This document shows, one piece after another, positions 23,037 to 38,000 of a stretch of DNA of 38,049 bases (position 1 is the stretch's first letter; the number at the start of each line of letters is the position of its first letter). This DNA is from JANXLS01 sp038227045 (lineage in GTDB: Bacteria; Planctomycetota; SZUA-567; H5-PLA8): contig JBBRQD010000050.1 of the NCBI GenBank assembly GCA_038227045.1, forward strand, positions 1 through 38,049, read 5' to 3'. Both the position numbers and the translations under genes were made by a program. The notes beneath the pieces are model-generated. The model worked only from the letters and a program-made list of their open reading frames with translations, did not search any database and was not told the DNA's origin.

Positions 23037-26000
23037 ATGTCAGGAAAGCTCCATTCAGAAAGTTGCAGTTTAGCCATGAATTCGACGGGTTTCGCTCATC
23101 AGAACACAAAATACACCGCACCGCAATACCAACAAGTCCCTCCACAGGGTGCGGCGTTCGAAAAATTTCTGGCTCTTGATACGGATCAAACAATGATAAA
23201 ACTCATCACGAAAAACTCCCAGCGTTCCGCATTCGCAATGCTTTGCGTGGCGTCGCTAGTGCTGGCCGGATACACCCATAACGCCTCAGCGGCGGCGGGC
23301 ACCAGCAGAATCGCAAATGCCCCCGAATCCGCCGGGTACACCGTCGTCTATCAGGTCGATATCGGCAACGGGAATAATTTCAACCCAACGGTCCCCTATG
23401 CGATCGACAATTCGGCCACTATCCAGGTGGGTGCCTACACCCGAATCGGCTACTACCTCGAAGTCCAACAGGGTGCCGGGCCGTTGCAGTGGATTTACGT
23501 GTCGTTTGATGCCGGTCCGTTTCAAACCGATCCCACAAAAATCGGTGTGCCTAATCAAGCATCGGGCGAATTCTACCATTACGACGTTAATGCTTTCAAT
23601 AACAACACGCAAAATGCAGGCCAAGTCAAAAACATGAACGTGCTTTCCAATGTCGCGGGAATCGTTACCGGAACCAACATTGCCACGGGGAATGTCGAAT
23701 TCTGGCCCAGCAATTACGGCGGTAATAACGACTATGGCGTCCCGAATTCCCCCGCCGGTAGTTATGATTTTGGCGACGGTGGTGCAAACACGGGGCTAGG
23801 CTACGGCTCGATGCAAATTCACAACTATGGAGCCAGTCAGACGCTGTTTGCTTTTAACGCTTGGAACGGCGGAGGCGGCGATTTGGGTATTGGTAATCAA
23901 GTAGGCGGCAGCGGCCAGCCCGATTGGACGTTTGCCGGCAACACTGGTACCTACTCGGTAAAGACGTTGCAAATCGTTGTCGATGACAACCCGGCTATCA
24001 CAAGCGTTTCGCCGCCCGGCGGCTATCCCGCGGGTGGAACGCTGGTCACGGTTAAAGGAACCGGTTTCAAAGCCGGCGCCCAGTCGATCACGTTTGGCGG
24101 TGTACCGGGGATCAGCCCTGTTTTCGTGAATGGCACGAAATATACGGTCGTGGCGCCCGCCAACGCTGCGGGGGCCGTGGACGTGGTCATGACAGACGTG
24201 AATGGAAAAGTTGCCACGCTGACAAATGGGTTTACATACTCTGCAACTCCGCCCCCATTCATCGACAACGTTTCCCCCAGTACGGATACGATCGCGGGCG
24301 GAACGACCGTGACTGTTAACGGTCAGAATTTCAGAGCCGGTGCGGTCGTGACGTTTGGAGGGTCTGATGGATTTACGGAAAGTGCTCAGGTGACCCCGAC
24401 GTCGATCACCCCCACCGCTATCACGGTTGTTGTTCCCGCCGCTATTCCCGTGACCGCCTCCGGGCCGACTGCCGTGACGGTCATCAATACCGATAACAAC
24501 TCGACATTCATTCTGGCAAAAGCATTCACGTATACGGCACCCGCGCCAACCGTAACGAGTGTGACCAATTCCGGAAGCGGCTTCAACAATGGGCCATACA
24601 ATGCCAATACATCGGTGAATATCAACGGCACTGGATTCTCGTCGAATTTCACGACAAACACGGACAGTATCGGCAAAATTACGCTCGGTGGCCAAACCTT
24701 GACTGGGATCACGTATCAATCCCCAACGTTATTGCTCGGCACCGTCCAGCCCATGACGATCGCCTTGCCGACCTTTACGCAGGATCTCGTTGTGACCAAT
24801 CCGGACGGCACCGCCAGCGCGGTCAGCGCCGCGGATCAGTTTGTCTACACGGGCGCGCGCACGCCGGAGAACGACACGAACTTCCAGAACCTGGTTCACT
24901 ACTGCTATTTTCACGATGGCCAGATTGGCCCGCAATTGCCTTTCACCGGTAATCAGGGAACGCAATCGGACAATGCCATTCTTCCATTGGCGTACAGCAG
25001 CCCCGTGATTGCTCCGACCAAGTCGGGATTCACGTCGAGTATGCAATTCAACAGCAATCCAATCAACAATCCACCCGATGGCACGGACAACTACTCGATC
25101 GAATATGCGGGCTTTTTGAACGTTCCAGCGGACGGCGTGTACACCTTGTTTACGGCGTCCGACGACGGCACTTATTTCGCGATTGGCGATTACAACAGCA
25201 ATGTCACGGTCGTGCGCAATAATTTCGCTCAAGGCACCACGGAGCGCAGTGGGACCATCGGTTTGAAAGCGGGCCGGCATCGGTTCGTGGTGCAATATTC
25301 CGAAGGCGGCGGCGGCAACAACAATTTTGTGCGCTGGCAGGGTCCGACATTCGGTAAGGAAGATATTCCGCAAGGCTCGGCCGACGGAACCGCGCGCGGA
25401 TTCTATGGCGAATTGCCCATCACCGTCAGCAGCGCAATTTCAACGCCCTCCATTATGCCGCTGGCTGGCGGAAGTCCCGTCACGCTGACCGGTACCAATT
25501 TCGCGGCCTATGTGCTCACCTTGGTTGTCAATGATTCCAACAACGCCGTATTGGGCACCTTTACCAATCCGGGTGCCGCGCCCAATTTTACTGTGGCAAG
25601 TCCCACCAGCATTACCTTTAATTCCCCGCCCGACGCCCTGCGTCCAGGCGCCGCGAGCGTGACAATTACCACCGCGGGCGGCCAAACCGCCACGGTGCCG
25701 GGCGGCTTGCCCAATGGGTTGTTCTATGACGTCACTACGATCTCCGTGACTTGGACCGGCAATGCTGGAAATCCCAATTGGAGCGATGCCGGCAATTGGA
25801 TCGATGGTTCCAATGTGATGCGCATCCCTGCCAATAACGACTATGTGGTCCTTACCAGCGCCGGCCAGATGCCGACAAACATGGACATATTGAATCTAAC
25901 GCTTGCGTCACTGAGCTACAGTGCGGCGGCAAATACGTCCTTTACTGTCGCCGATGGAACAGTAGGGCCAACGGGATTGAGTTTTGCTGGTGGCGGAGCA

Positions 26001-29000
26001 AATATCACCTTGGCCTCGGGTGCCGCGGATCAGACAATAAGTGCCGGAATTATCCTTGTCGATCCGACAACGCTCGCATCTGGAACCGGCCGTAATTTGA
26101 CTCTTTCCGGCGTCGTAAGCGGCGCAGGCGCCCCGACCATCAACGGGGGCGGAACCGTCACATTGTCGAACGTGGCGAATACGTACACGGGTGGGACGAC
26201 CATCAGCGGTGCGACACTCGTTGCCGCGACCATCGCAAACGGTGGCGTGAACAGCTCCATCGGCGCTTCTTCAAGTGCCACAGCCAATCTGCAAATTAAT
26301 AACGCGACGCTGAGTGTCGGTTCCACCAGTTCAACCGATCGCCAAATGACGTTGGGCACGGGAACGGATACGATCGATACCGGAGCCAACACGGTTACCT
26401 TGAACGGAAACCTGACAGGTCCCGGCAATCTCCGAAAGATTGGTGCGGGTACGTTGAATTTGGCCAGCAGCAACAGCTATGCGGGTTCGACGATTATCGA
26501 TGTGGGCACATTGAAGTTGACTCCTCCAGTTTCGCCGCCCGGGCTGTATGAACAAGCGCTGCCTGGCGGGTTTGATACGACTACTCCAATTAACACAAAC
26601 ACGGCCGCGGTGACACAAGGCACGCCCAGAGCCAACAGTACGCTCAGCCAGTCTCAGGATCCTATTAATGGATTCCCGGACAACACGACCTACGTTTACC
26701 AGGGCTTTATTAATACACCCTCAGACGTTACATGGACTTTTGCCGAGAATTTCGACGATTCTGTTTTACTGAAGATCGATGGCGTACAGCTCCTGCTCGA
26801 TGGCGCATATAACAACCCGACAATGTCCACACGTCTGCTCACAGCGGGCAGTCATACTTTTGAGTTGCGGCTGGGCGAAGGTGGCGGCGGTGTTGGACCG
26901 AGCAACCAAGGCTGGTTCAACAACAACATTGGCTTCGGATACGACAAACAAGGGCGCAACGCGCAAGTCGCGAGTAATTATACGATCACGGACAATGCCC
27001 TGGATCCGGGACTATTCACGCTCTCTCCCACCGCGTTCCCTTTGCCCATTGCAACATCGGTCATCATGAACGCCAACACGGTTCTCGACGTCAACGGTTC
27101 CAGTCCCACGATTGGATCGCTGACGGATGCCGCCGGAAATCCGACCACCGCCCAGGTTCATCTCGGCACCGGCACGCTGACGCTCGGCAACGACAATACC
27201 TCGACGAACTTTTCCGGCGTAATCGACGGCACCGGTGCAACGGCGGGATTGAGCAAGATCGGCACAGGCACACAAACGCTGAGCAACGCCAACACGTTTG
27301 CGGGTCCCACGGCCATTGCGGCGGGAAAAATTCAGTTGGGTAATGCCAATTCACTGGTCAATAGCACGGTGAATCTCAACATCGACAACGGGCTGACGTT
27401 CTCGCCCAGCGCCGCCGCGTACAACATTGGAGCATTGTCGAGTTCGAAGAATGACGTGTTGCAGGACACGAACGGTGCGGCCATCACGTTGGTTGCGGGC
27501 GGCGGACCCACTAATCCAAGCACCACATTCAGTGGCGTGCTCTCCGGGCCGGGCAGTTTCACCAAGGCGGGAAGCGGGACGCTGAGATTGACGAACAATA
27601 ATACATACGCGGGAAACACCGCGATTACGGGTGGCACGTTGAAATTGCGCAACACCTCACTTCCAGTCCCCGGCGCGAGTCTCTGGCTGAATGCAGACGA
27701 TAGCGAGGCGCTCACGTTCGGCGTGGGAAATGCCGTTACGGCGTGGGGTAACGAAATTTCCTCTACCGGTTCAATGGCCGGCACCGGAACCTATGTACCC
27801 AGCGATGTCAACGGAAAAGGGGCGGTTCATTTTAATTTCAATGATGGCAGTTCAAATGGCGCCAATCCCGCGCAATTCATGCGGAACACTGTTCCTTATC
27901 AGGCACCCGTCACGATGTTTGCGGTCGCTCGCATGACGGGCGGCTCCAACGGCAGAATCATTGGCTCAAACGACAGCAATTTCCTGCTCGGCTGGTGGGC
28001 TGGCAGGCAGGACGTCAATCATTTCTCCAGGTGGGTTACAAAGCCCGATGGCGCCGGCCCGGGTGCCGATACGCTTCCGCACATGTACGAGGCCTTGATT
28101 ACCGGTCCAAACAACGTCACCGCCCAGGCACAAGTCTATGTCATTGACGCCGCGCGTCCCGCGGCCACACTGATCGCCGATTTCTCCGATCAATACAATG
28201 CTCCTCAAAATTTGCAGCTCAACGGCAATGGCGGCGGGGACTTTTCCGATTGCAATGTTTCGGAAGTCATTATTTACCCAGGCCTTTTGAACGCCGCCAA
28301 CCGGGCGACGATCGAGAACTATCTAGCCGCCAAGTATTTTGGTTCAGGCGCGACGTTGGGACAAAACATCCTTCCCTCGACGACGAACCTCACGCTGTCC
28401 GGGACGGCCCTTCTGGATTCGGCTGTTGACCAGACGGTCGTCTCGGTTGCATCGGCTGCCGCCGGAACCGGAGTGCTGCTGCACGGCACCAAACTAACCA
28501 CGGGCGGCGCGAGCGCCACCTCCGCATTTGCCGGCGTGTTAAGCGGCACTGGCAACGTGACTAAAACGGGCACTGGAACCTTTACCCTCACTGGAACGAA
28601 CACCTTCACCGGGACGACCAATATCAATGGCGGAACACTAGCGGTGAACACATCCAGCATTGGCACCGTAACCGCTATCGCCATTGACAATACCGCGGCA
28701 CAAAATTCAACTCTTCTAGCGCTCCCCAACGGCATTGTCAGTTCCGCGCCGGTTGTGCTGACAGGAGCCGCGACCGTAGACACGAATGGAAATGATTCAA
28801 CATTGAGCGGTTCAATCAGCGGAACGGGCGACTTGAATAAAGCCGGCGCGGGCATTTTAAGTTTGTCCGGAAACAACACGTACGCGGGCGCGACCCGCAT
28901 TCAAGCCGGAACCCTTAAGCTCTTGGGAAGCATTATCGCCGGCTTATACGAAGGCTCCGTCGGGGGCAATTTCAACATCGGCACGCCTATACCGCACAGT

Positions 29001-32000
29001 GCCGTGCGGATCAATGCGAAGATCAAGCCTTCCGATCCGGCATCCTCGGTAACGCCACGAGCAAACAACAACGATAACGCTGGCGTTCCTGGCGGATTCC
29101 CTGACAACACGACCTATGGATATGTCGGGTTCCTCGTCACCACAGGAACCACCCATAACTACACATTTGCCGCGAATTTCGACGACAATACTTATTTGAA
29201 TATCGATGGCACTGTCGTATTAAATGTGGGTTTCAACGGAGGTGGCGCTGCGTTTAAAGGAAACATTGTCCTTGCTCCTGGAACGCATACGTTTGAAGTG
29301 CGCTTCGGTGAAGGCGGCGGCGGCGTTGGACCTGCCGGCGACCGCGTATTTGGCACGGGCTTGGGCTTCGGCTGGGATCCGCAGGGGAGAGACTCGACAA
29401 ACGGCGCAGATTTCCAGGCGTTGAACGATCCGGGCGACGGTTCAGTCTTTAACACCGGCATGTTCCAGTCGAGTTTGCCTCCCACAACGGCGGTCATCAT
29501 TTCAAGCAACGCGACATTGGATGTCGGCACAGTCCCTCAATCAGCCGGGTCCCTGGCCGATGCAGGTCCAGGCACCACAGGGCACATGGTTCTTCTGGGC
29601 ACTGGCGGGCTTACCATTGGCGGCAACAATTCCACGACCAGTTTCTCCGGCATCATTTCAGGCGCGGCCGGTTTGACCAAAGTAGGCACAGGCATACAGA
29701 CCCTTGCCGCAGCGAACACCTTCACGGGCGCTACAGCCATCAACAACGGCGCGGTGCAATTGGCCGACGCAAATGCACTTCAAAACAGTACCGTGACGTT
29801 GAACGCCAACAACACACTGCTCTTCTCGCCCATCGTTGGATCAACGTTCAACATTGGCGGTTTGGCAGGCAACGGCAATTTCGCATTGCAGGACACGGGT
29901 GCGGCGGCGGTTTCGCTGGTTGTCGGTGGCGGCGTCAACCCCTCTACTTCTTCCTACAGTGGCGTGATGTCGGGGCCGGGCAGGTTCACCAAAGCGGGAA
30001 GCGGGACGCTCAGCCTTTTAAATATCAGCACGTATGCGGGGACGACGGCGATCACGGGCGGCACGTTGAAATTGGCGAGCAATCTCCCCGCATTGGGTGC
30101 CAGTATTTGGCTGAATGCAAACGACACGGCAAAGATGGATGTGGGGGCGCTCAACGCCATCACGACATGGGGAAGTGAAACGGGTGCAGACAGCGTGTCG
30201 GGCAGCGGCACATACGTGCCGAATTCCCTTAATGGACAGGCTGTGGTCCATTTCAACAACACCCAATTCATGAAGAATAATACGAACTATCCAGCACCGT
30301 GCACAATTTTCGCAGTGGAGCGGCTGACCGGCGGGCAGAACCAGCGTGTCGTTGGTTCAACGAACTCCAACTGGCTGTTCGGTTTCCACGGCAATCAGGA
30401 AGACCGGTTCTACTTCGAAGGTTGGGTGTACGGCAACGGCAATAGCATTAATCCCGACACGAACCCTCACATGTACGAAGGGGGAATTCCCGGTACAGGT
30501 CCGAGCACGGCTGCGGTCTATGATTACCGCGCTTCCACCGTTCAAGATTTTGTCACGAACACAGGTGCCAACACCGGCGGTACGACTGGGCCCAATGGAC
30601 TGGAGCTCAATGGATACGCCAATGGAAATGAGTTGTCCGACGCCGATGTGGCCGAAGTGCTGATTTTCCCGCGTATCTTGAGCCCTCAAGACCGGGTCAA
30701 AACAGAGGCGTATTTAATCTCGAAGTATTTTGGATCCGGAGTGCTGGTCCCCGGCGGAAACTTGCCTTCCACAACGGCGGTAACAATCTCCGGCGGCGGT
30801 ATCTTGGATGTGGCCAATGATCAGACGGTAGCTTCCATTTCAACCGTGGATCCATCGACCGGCCTCATACTTGACAGCGCAAATTTGACCACAGGCGGCG
30901 GCAACACTTCAACATCCTTTAACGGTGTTGTCAGCGGCGTGGGTTCATTGTTCAAAACGGGCACGGGAACTTTTACCCTCTCCGGTAACGACACGTTCAC
31001 TGGCGCAACAACGATCACAGGCGGCACGCTGGAAGCGAACACAGCCAGCATCGGCACGTCAACCGCGCTCGCTATCGACAACACCGCGGCTCAGAATTCG
31101 AAACTGCGAGCGCTGGCCAACGGCTTCGCCAGTTCAGCGCCGGTCGTGCTGACCGGAACCGGTATTGTAATCGATACCAATGGCTTCGACTCGTCATTGA
31201 CCGGGCCGATCAGTGGAACAGGCGATCTGACCAAAATTGGATTGGGCGCGTTGACATTGACCGGCGGCAACAGCTACGCCGGGGATACGACAGTGACCGC
31301 CGGAACGCTTGTGTCCGGCCCCTATACCGACGCGACTAAAACGCCCCTGAGCACCGGAACGGTCCGGCTGACCGGTGGAAATCTGTCGTTGGAAGGTTCA
31401 ATTGTCAACGGATTAAAAGGCGAATTCTACTCTAGTAATTTAAATCCCGGCGGTGGCAATGGTGTGGGTGGTGATGCCGACTTCAACGATTATGCCTCAT
31501 TTACAACTTCGCGCTCCGCATTGACTCCGGCATTGACCATTGCCGGAACAAGCGTCGGCGGCAAACTGGACCTTAATTTCAGCACCAGCGGTTACACGGG
31601 CAACGGCGAGGTGCCTTTTAACGGTCCGAACGATGCGACCCATGCCGCTTACGGTTTCCCGAATCACGACAACATCGAAGTTCGATTCTCAGGCTTTTTC
31701 CAGGCGACGGAAACAGGCACCTATGCGTTCGGCACCACCAGCGACGACGGCAGCGTGTTGTTCATCGATCCGGGAACGGGGTATCAGACGGTTGTCAGCA
31801 ACAACTTCTATCAGGGAGGGACGCGGCGCGCCGGCACTATCGCGCTGACTCCCGGCCTCTATCCCATCACCATCGGTTTCTACCAGGGTGGCGGCGGTTT
31901 GGGCTTGCTGGTCGACTACACTCCGCCTTCTGCGAGCACACCTGTTGTGGTCCCCAACTCCGTTTTGTTCCCATCGGTTGCGGTGAGCTATCAGCCTACG

Positions 32001-35000
32001 CAGGCGTATTCGAACAACGTCGTGATCAGCGCCAACTCCATTATCACGGTCAACAATTCAGTGAACGCGACGATGGGCACTCTGTCCATCGGAACCAACA
32101 CGCTTTCGTTGACTGGCGATGCGAATTCAAGCTTGACGCTGGGAGCTGGAACGCTCACCGGAAGTCCGACATTCAACGCGGCGGCCACCACGACGATCAG
32201 CGTCGGCGTGCTCAGCGATGCCGGCAATAACTTCCAAATCACCAAGACGGGATTGGGAACGCTGGCCATGACTGGCCAGAGCACATACGGCGGAAACACG
32301 AACATCACCGGCGGCACAATTCAACTCAACGGCCCGCCCGCGGCGCAAAACGTCTTGCCGCCCGCGACCAGCGTATTCCTTAGCACTACCGGCAAACTGG
32401 ATGTCAACGGTATTATCCAAACCGTCAAAATACTGTCGGGCACCGATGGTTCCGGCACTGCTTTGGCGCTGGGCACTGGATTGCTGACCTTGGGCGACGC
32501 GTCCAACCAAACGTTTGACGGCGTCATCTCCGGAGTGGGCGGATTGACCAAAATCGGCACCGGCACACAGACGATCTCCGGCAACAATACCTATACTGGA
32601 ACGACCACGATTGACGCAGGCACGTGGGCTACGAATACAGCGGGCATCGGCACCAGCGCGACTATTGTCATTGACAACACGCTGGGTCAGGCTTCGACGC
32701 TTCAGGCCACAGCCGGGGGAATTACGACGGCATCGGCCATGACGCTGACCTTGACGGCAACCGTTGATACCAATGGCAACGACTCGACATTGAGCGGCGC
32801 GATCAGCGGCACCGGTGACCTTCGAAAGATCGGTGCGGGTACGCTGACGCTTTCCGGGACCAGCACCTATGCGGGTTCGACTATTATCGCGGTGGGCACG
32901 GTGAAGTTGGCGGCGCCAATCGCTCCGCCGGGGCTGTATGAACAAGCGCTGCCTGGCGGGTTCGATACAACCACCCCGATTAACATAAATACTGCTGCGG
33001 TGAAGCAAGGCACCCCCAGAGCCAACAGCACGCTCAGCCAGTCTCAGGATCCTATTAATGGATTCCCGGACAACACGACTTACGTTTACCAGGGCTTTAT
33101 CAATACGCTGTCAGACGTCACGTGGACTTTCGCCGAGAATTTCGACGATTCCGTTTTGCTGAAGATCGATGGCGTACAGCTCCTCCTCGACGGCGGTTAT
33201 GCCAACCCGACAATGTCCACACGTCTGCTCACAGCGGGCAGTCATACTTTTGAGTTGCGGTTGGGCGAAGGTGGCGGCGGTGTTGGACCGAGCAACCAAG
33301 GCTGGTTCAACAACAACATTGGCTTCGGATACGACAAACAAGGGCGCAACGCGCAAGTCGCGAGCAACTATACGATCACGGACAATGCCTTGGATCCAGG
33401 GCTGTTTACCCTCTCGCCCATCTCGATTCCGTTGCCGATCAAGACGTCTGTGATCATGAGCGCCAACACCGTTCTCGATTTGAACGGCGTCAGTTCCACA
33501 ATAGGGTCGCTGGCCGATGCGGCGGGCAATCCGTCGTCCGCGCAGGTCCATCTCGGCACTGCAACGCTGACGCTCGGCAACGACAACACTAACACAAATT
33601 TCTCAGGTGTGATCGATGGCGCAAACGCGACGGCGGGTTTGGCCAAGATCGGCACCGGGATACAGATGCTCAGCAACGCCAACACGTTTACGGGTCCGAC
33701 GACTCTTTCGGCCGGCAGCCTTGAATTGGCCAATACCAACGCGCTTGAAAACAGCACGGTGACGTTGAACGCCAACAACCTGCTGAACTTCTCGGCCATT
33801 ATCGGAGCGACATTCAACATCGGCGGTCTCGCAGGCACAGGGAACGTAGCATTGCAGGACACCGATCCTGGTATGGGCGCCATCTCTTTGGTCGTCGGCG
33901 GCGGAGTCAACCCTTCTACCACAACATACAGCGGTGTGTTGTCCGGGCCGGGTAGTTTCACCAAGGCGGGAACAGGCACGTTGAAACTGACGAATAATAG
34001 CACCTATACAGGGGACACCGCGATTACGGGTGGCACGCTGAAATTGCGCAATACCTCACCCCCAGTGCCTGGCGCAAGTCTGTGGCTGAATGCAGACGAT
34101 AGCGAGTCGCTCACGTTTGGCGTAGGAAATGCTGTTACAGGATGGACCAATGAGATTTCTTCCACCGGGTCCATGTCCGGCAACGGCACCTATCTTTCCA
34201 GCGACATCAATGGAAAGGGTGCGGTGCATTTCAATTACAATAACGGCACTACCGGCGGCGCCAGTCCCGCTCAATTTATGCGCAACACCATCCCCTACCA
34301 AGCGCCTGTTACGATGTTTGCAGTCGCTCGCATGACGGGCGGGGCTAACGGCAGAATTATTGGTTCGAATGACAGCAACTTCCTGCTCGGCTGGTGGGCG
34401 GGCAGACAGGATGTCAACCATTTTTCCAGATGGGTTACAAAGCCCGATGGAAACGGTCCTAATGCCGATGTGCTTCCGCACATGTACGAGGCCTTGATCA
34501 CCGGTCCAAACAACGTCAACGCTCAGGCACAAGTCTATGTGATCGACAGCGCGCGTCCCGCGGCCACACTGATCGCCGACTTCTCCGATCAGTACAATGC
34601 TCCTCAGAATTTACAACTCAACGGCAATGGCGGCGGGGACTTTTCCGATTGCAATGTTTCGGAAGTCCTCATATACCCGACTCTTTTAAATGCCGCTGAT
34701 CGGGCGACGGTCGAGACTTATCTTGCCACCAAGTATTTTGGTTCAGGCACGACGTTGGGGCTAAACATCCTGCCCGCGACGACCAATCTCACGCTCTCCG
34801 GGACGGGTGTTCTGGATACGAAAGTCAATCAGACCGTTGCCTCGATTGCTTCAACCGATGCGACATCCGATTTGTTTTTGAACAGCGCCACCGTGACCAC
34901 CGGTGGAACGAACACCTCCACATCGTTCGCGGGTGTCGTGAGCGGGTCCGGTAACTTGACCAAGGTAGGCACAGGAACCTTTGGCCTTACTGGCGTCAAC

Positions 35001-38000
35001 ACCTATACCGGGTCAGTGATTATCGATGCCGGCACCTTGCAGGCCAACTCCACAGCGCTCTCAAACACCGGCAAAGTTGTGATCGACAATACCTTGAATC
35101 TCGCTTCAACGCTTCAGGCCGCGGGGGGCGGCGCGGGCGGACAAATCGCTTCCGCGTCATCCGTTGTTCTGATTGGAAGCGCGACCGTGGACTCGAATAA
35201 TACGCTGTCGCAATTGGACGGGGCCGTCAGCGGTACCGGTAGTCTCAGCAAAGTCGGACTGGGCACGCTGACGTTGACGGGAAGCAACACCTTCAGCGGT
35301 GGCGCGACGGTCACGGCCGGAGTTCTCGCGGCGGGAGCCAGCCATCTCATTGGAACTGATCCGCTCGGCGCCAGCAGCGTGACGCTCGCGGGCGGAAATT
35401 TGGCGCTCCAAGGCGCGGCAATTCCGAATGCAACAGGATTAAACATCGAATTGCACGACCACACGGGGTCAAATCCAAATCAAGGCGATTTCGTGAGCCT
35501 TACCGCATTGAACAGTCACTTCGATCCCTTGAATCTGCCCAAGATTCTAACGACGACTGGGGGCAAGACGAACCTCGACTTCAGCAACAGTGGCTATAAT
35601 GGTGGCGCGCCTTTCAATGGGCCCAACGACGCGACTCACGCCGCTTACGGTTTCCCGAATACCGGTAACAATAACGGCGATTCGTATGAAGTCCGCATTT
35701 CCGGTTATTTCTTCGCCGCTGAGTCGGGCGTTTACAATTTTGGAACTACCAGTGACGATGGCAGTGTCTTATTCCTCGACGGAGTCGATGCACCGTTGGT
35801 GAATAACAATAATTATCAGGGAGCCACCCGGAAAGAAGGCAACATTACGTTGAGCGGCGGGTTGCATTCAATCTCGATTGGATTCTATCAAGGCGGCGGC
35901 GGCGCGGGATTGCTGGTGGACTATACACCTCCTTCCGGCACGCGCGTCACCATGTCGAATTCAGTGCTTTTCGCAACCAATGTGTTCTCGACCACGCCCG
36001 CGACGACCCAGTCTTACCCCAACAATGTGGTGATCAATCAAAATGCGACGATTACCGTGACCAACGCACTGACCGCGTCGCTGGGCAATCTCACGATTGG
36101 CGCCAAGACGCTGGTTCTGAACGGCGACATCAACGCGAATCTGACGCTCGCGAATGGAACGTTGACCGGCAACGCCATCTTCGCCCCGGTTGCGACGACG
36201 ACGCTGGCGGTGGGTGTGCTGAGCGACAGTGTTCCCGCGAGTCCGAATTCAATCACGAAAAACGATGCTGGGATACTCTTATTGACGGGCCAGAGCACGT
36301 ATGGTCTCGGGACTAACATCAATGGCGGCTCAATACAGCTCTTCCACTCTAATCTTCCGACCGGGGTCAGCCCTCAAGTATGGTTTGACGCATCGGTCAC
36401 TTCGACACTCGTTTTAAGCGGAAGCAATGTCACCGGTTGGAACGATCGAAGCGGCAACAACGAAAATGTGACGGCACCTGGCACTCCTCCGACGTTTAAT
36501 CCAGCCAACGCCGCATTCAATGGATTGCCGACCGTAACGTTTGCCGGAAACAACGCGCTGACCGGATTCGATGCGACGTTCTTAAACAACACGTCATATA
36601 CGATTTTTGCGGTCGAAGGAAAAACAAACACAAACAACAACTATTTCCTCGGAACGGGCCCTGGCGGCACAAACAATCAGGCTCTTCATTTTGGTTATCG
36701 CGACGATACCACTTTCACACTTGCTCAATACGGAAACGATTTGGATTGCCCCGCGCCAGGGTTCGTCACTCAGGTTCCGCGCGAATGGACCGGCAAGTTT
36801 GACAGCACGACCGGGCACTTCATTTATCTCAATGGCGCGTTCCAGCAAAGCAATGGCAACACCACGGGATTGAATGGCCAGGGAACGGGATTTGGATACG
36901 TGGGCGCCGCATTCGGCAACAACGCTCCGTACACCGGCGATCTCGCTGAAATCTTGATCTTTGCCAGTGCTCTGACCGACGCACAACGCACTTCAGTTGA
37001 CTCGTACTTGCAGCAGAAATGGGGTCTAACGCCATCGCTCAGCGGCCAGTTGCCGAGTGGCACGACCGTGACATTGTCGAACAGCGGAAAGCTGGATCTC
37101 AATGGAGCCTCCCAGACAATCGGAGGTCTGGCCAGTGCCGCCGCGACGACAAATGTCGTATTGGGCTCGGGAACCCTGACCGTGAACAGCATCGTTGCCG
37201 ACACCACGTTCGCGGGCGGGATCGTTGATTTGGGCGGCGCAAATGCTCAGACGGGTGGCGGGCTGGTCATAAAGGGAACTTTCGCACTCATGTTCACAGG
37301 CTCCGGCACCTATACCGGCTCGACTACGATCAGTGCCGGAACATTTGTCATGGATGGATTGCTCAATGGAACCAGCAACACGATCGTGGCCAACGGCGCA
37401 ACCTTGAGGGGCACTGGAAATGGCACGACCACCGGCAGGATCCAAACCGGAATCGTCACCGTCAGCGGCACGATTTTCCCTGGCGACACGCCCAATCCGA
37501 AGGACGCCAAAGGAACACTGACCATTAACGGGTTGGCGATCAACGCGAACGGTATCATGAAAGTGCGGACGTCTGGAACCCCAGGAAGTGTGACATCGGA
37601 TAATCTGGTGATCGGCGGCAGCACGGCAACTCTGGCAAATGGAGCCAGTCTCGAATTGCACAACGCGCTGCCGGACGGGGACTACGCCAATGCCTTGTTC
37701 CCATTCATTACGATGACTGGCGCGCCGTTGACCACCACGTTCACCAATATCAGCGTTCCGAACCAGACAATTCTTCCCAGCGGGAATAAGGGTATCTCGG
37801 TTGTCTACGACGGTGGAAACGCGCAGAGTATCGCCACCGACGGAACGTTTACGGGTGGAGGCAACACGATTGCCGGAGTGAATTTGGTGCAAATCAAACT
37901 CGGCAACACCGTCACGCCGGTCACGATCGATTCCATCGCCGCGACAGCCGAAGGCGCGGGTGTGGTGGTTGAATGGAAGTTGGTTTCGGAATACATGAAT

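Noticed and set aside
23796..24719. Minus-strand open frames within the giant gene (this one 307 codons, many others to 37892)
   Set aside because: The plus strand is open for 15 kb with clear domain repeats. The antisense frames recur because the repeats recur, not because they code.
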